7,286 bases of DNA from contig JALWQU010000053.1 in NCBI GenBank assembly GCA_026982915.1, positions 1-7,286 of the forward strand, read 5' to 3'. A model generated the notes under the pieces. It saw only the letters and a program-made list of their open reading frames with translations, had not been told where the DNA came from and did no database searches. Numbering within the stretch: the first letter of the stretch is position 1; every line of letters begins with the position of its first letter. This document shows positions 6,838 through 7,286 of the stretch, piece after piece. The translations under genes and the position numbers were made by a program. This DNA comes from Candidatus Altimarinota bacterium. GTDB lineage: Bacteria; Patescibacteriota; Gracilibacteria; UBA4473.

Positions 6838-6996
6838 GCAATGTCCTGATTTTTATTACAATATAGCTGAATTTTTATCTATAAAAAGTAGTCTCTTTTG
6901 AATTATTGAGCCGAATTTGGCTAAGTATTTTATAAATTTAGGCTATAGGTAACTATATAAACATTCCAAAGTATCGCGATAATGACCTTCATAAAG

Positions 6997-7022
6997 CACT
7001 TTATCGAGATCTCACTAAAGTG
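6997..7022. promoter_or_regulatory. 26-bp dyad, candidate operator between rny and murD
   Basis: CACTTTA (6997-7003), a central GAGATCTC palindrome (7006-7013) and TAAAGTG (7016-7022) all share one centre, between 7009 and 7010; 22 of 26 bases are symmetric, the exceptions being the two 2-bp joints. It fills the space between the -35 and -10 boxes proposed for rny and ends 21 bp before the proposed -10 box of murD. No T-tract follows on either side, so it is a better candidate for a dimeric protein site than for a terminator. Confidence 0.5.
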
Positions 7023-7026
7023 TCAA
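6998..7026 (-). promoter_or_regulatory. Candidate sigma70 promoter for rny
   Basis: On the minus strand a perfect TTGACA (7026-7021), 17-bp spacer and TAAAGT (7003-6998, 4 of 6). It is the best-scoring pair by eye in this intergenic region. It would give a leader of about 200 nt before the ATG at 6787, long for such an organism, so a closer promoter that I did not recognise remains possible. Confidence 0.45.
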
Positions 7027-7043
7027 TCATTGTGTAACCATTC

Positions 7044-7049
7044 TGTAAT
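7044..7049 (+). promoter_or_regulatory. Candidate -10 box of murD, probably leaderless
   Basis: TGTAAT matches 5 of 6 bases of TATAAT and ends 7 bp before the murD ATG, so transcription would begin at or next to the start codon. No good -35 box lies 16 to 18 bp upstream; the hexamer at 7021-7026 matches poorly on this strand. There is no SD before the ATG. Confidence 0.4.
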
Positions 7050-7056
7050 CGAAAAA

Positions 7057-7286
7057 ATGAATATTTGTATTTATGGCTACGGTGTCGAGGGGAAATCAAC
7101 AGAGAAATTTTTAAAAAAACATTTTCCCGATCTTGTTTCTCATATTTTTGATACGGCGTTGGCAGAATTCGCTACCTTTGAGCCAGAAAAATACGATCTT
7201 ATTTTTGTTTCCCCGGGAGTTGATCGGAAAAAAAGGAAAAAAGAATTCTGGCCAAAATGTACCTCGCAAATCGAGTACTTTTTCAC
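7057..7286 (+). CDS. murD: UDP-N-acetylmuramoylalanine--D-glutamate ligase, N-terminal part (cut by window edge)
   Basis: MurD adds D-glutamate to UDP-MurNAc-L-alanine, with ATP, in the cytoplasm during peptidoglycan precursor synthesis. Only 76 codons are inside the window; the ATP-binding and C-terminal domains would lie beyond it. The N-terminal Rossmann-like domain is recognisable: a first beta strand and glycine-rich loop YGYGVEGKST (residues 6-15), a second strand around residue 45-52 and the family signature SPGV (52-55), then a SQIEYFF segment (about 70-76) matching the usual S/G-EIELF region. The ATG at 7057 is chosen because it places the glycine loop where homologues have it; a TTG nine codons upstream is unlikely. 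A -10-like box 7 bp before the ATG suggests a leaderless message. Other Mur ligases share this fold, so murD rather than murC or murF rests on the short N-terminus and SPGV. Confidence 0.82.
   Translation, partial: MNICIYGYGVEGKSTEKFLKKHFPDLVSHIFDTALAEFATFEPEKYDLIFVSPGVDRKKRKKEFWPKCTSQIEYFF

Noticed and set aside
6788..6841. Upstream extension of rny to a TTG start
   Set aside because: It would put 18 polar residues before the membrane helix, uses a rarer start codon and has no SD; family members begin close to the helix.
6228..6866. Plus-strand frame of 212 codons, rich in Ser, Phe and Arg
   Set aside because: It is the antisense of the Lys/Glu-rich coiled coil of RNase Y, where GAA/GAG and AAA/AAG codons read as Phe/Leu/Ser; no independent evidence for a gene.

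Overview
The window looks like a piece of a small-genome bacterium of the Candidate Phyla Radiation type, possibly close to Peregrinibacteria. This is an inference from style: an AT-leaning sequence, a very long secreted protein with a C-terminal module I associate with such genomes, and almost no Shine-Dalgarno sequences. The two long genes (1421 and 514 codons) are rich in glycine yet contain no in-frame TGA, and they end in TAA and TAG. That is what the standard bacterial code predicts, and it argues against Gracilibacteria or Absconditabacteria, which read TGA as glycine. I could not run any search, so the lineage is a guess.

Layout from left to right. Bases 1-84 hold the 5' end of an unidentified minus-strand gene with its own promoter. 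Bases 85-862 are mostly intergenic: an AT-rich stretch, a symmetric palindromic repeat element of about 103 bp (312-414), two related C-run/G-run hairpins (about 451-484 and 729-765), two further hairpins, a possible 40-residue minus-strand ORF (513-635), and a strong bidirectional terminator (813-846). Bases 863-5128 (minus) encode a 1421-residue exported protein with a cysteine-rich N-terminal part, Ig-like beta segments and a Gly/Asn-rich beta-repeat C-terminal part. Bases 5129-5242 hold a terminator hairpin for the upstream gene with a good promoter for the large gene built into it. Bases 5243-6787 (minus) encode RNase Y (rny), the membrane-anchored endoribonuclease that starts mRNA decay. 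Bases 6788-7056 form a divergent intergenic region with a 26-bp dyad lying between the promoter boxes proposed for rny. Bases 7057-7286 (plus) are the first 76 codons of murD, a peptidoglycan precursor ligase, cut by the window edge.

The genes do not form one obvious pathway. rny and murD are housekeeping genes transcribed away from each other. The large secreted protein is probably its own transcription unit, bounded by a hairpin terminator on each side. The clearest regulatory themes are promoters placed so that transcripts start at or next to the start codon (leaderless mRNAs) for the left-edge gene and murD, and promoter elements overlapping palindromes. I found no convincing new multi-gene system, tRNA, rRNA, CRISPR array or transposase gene here.
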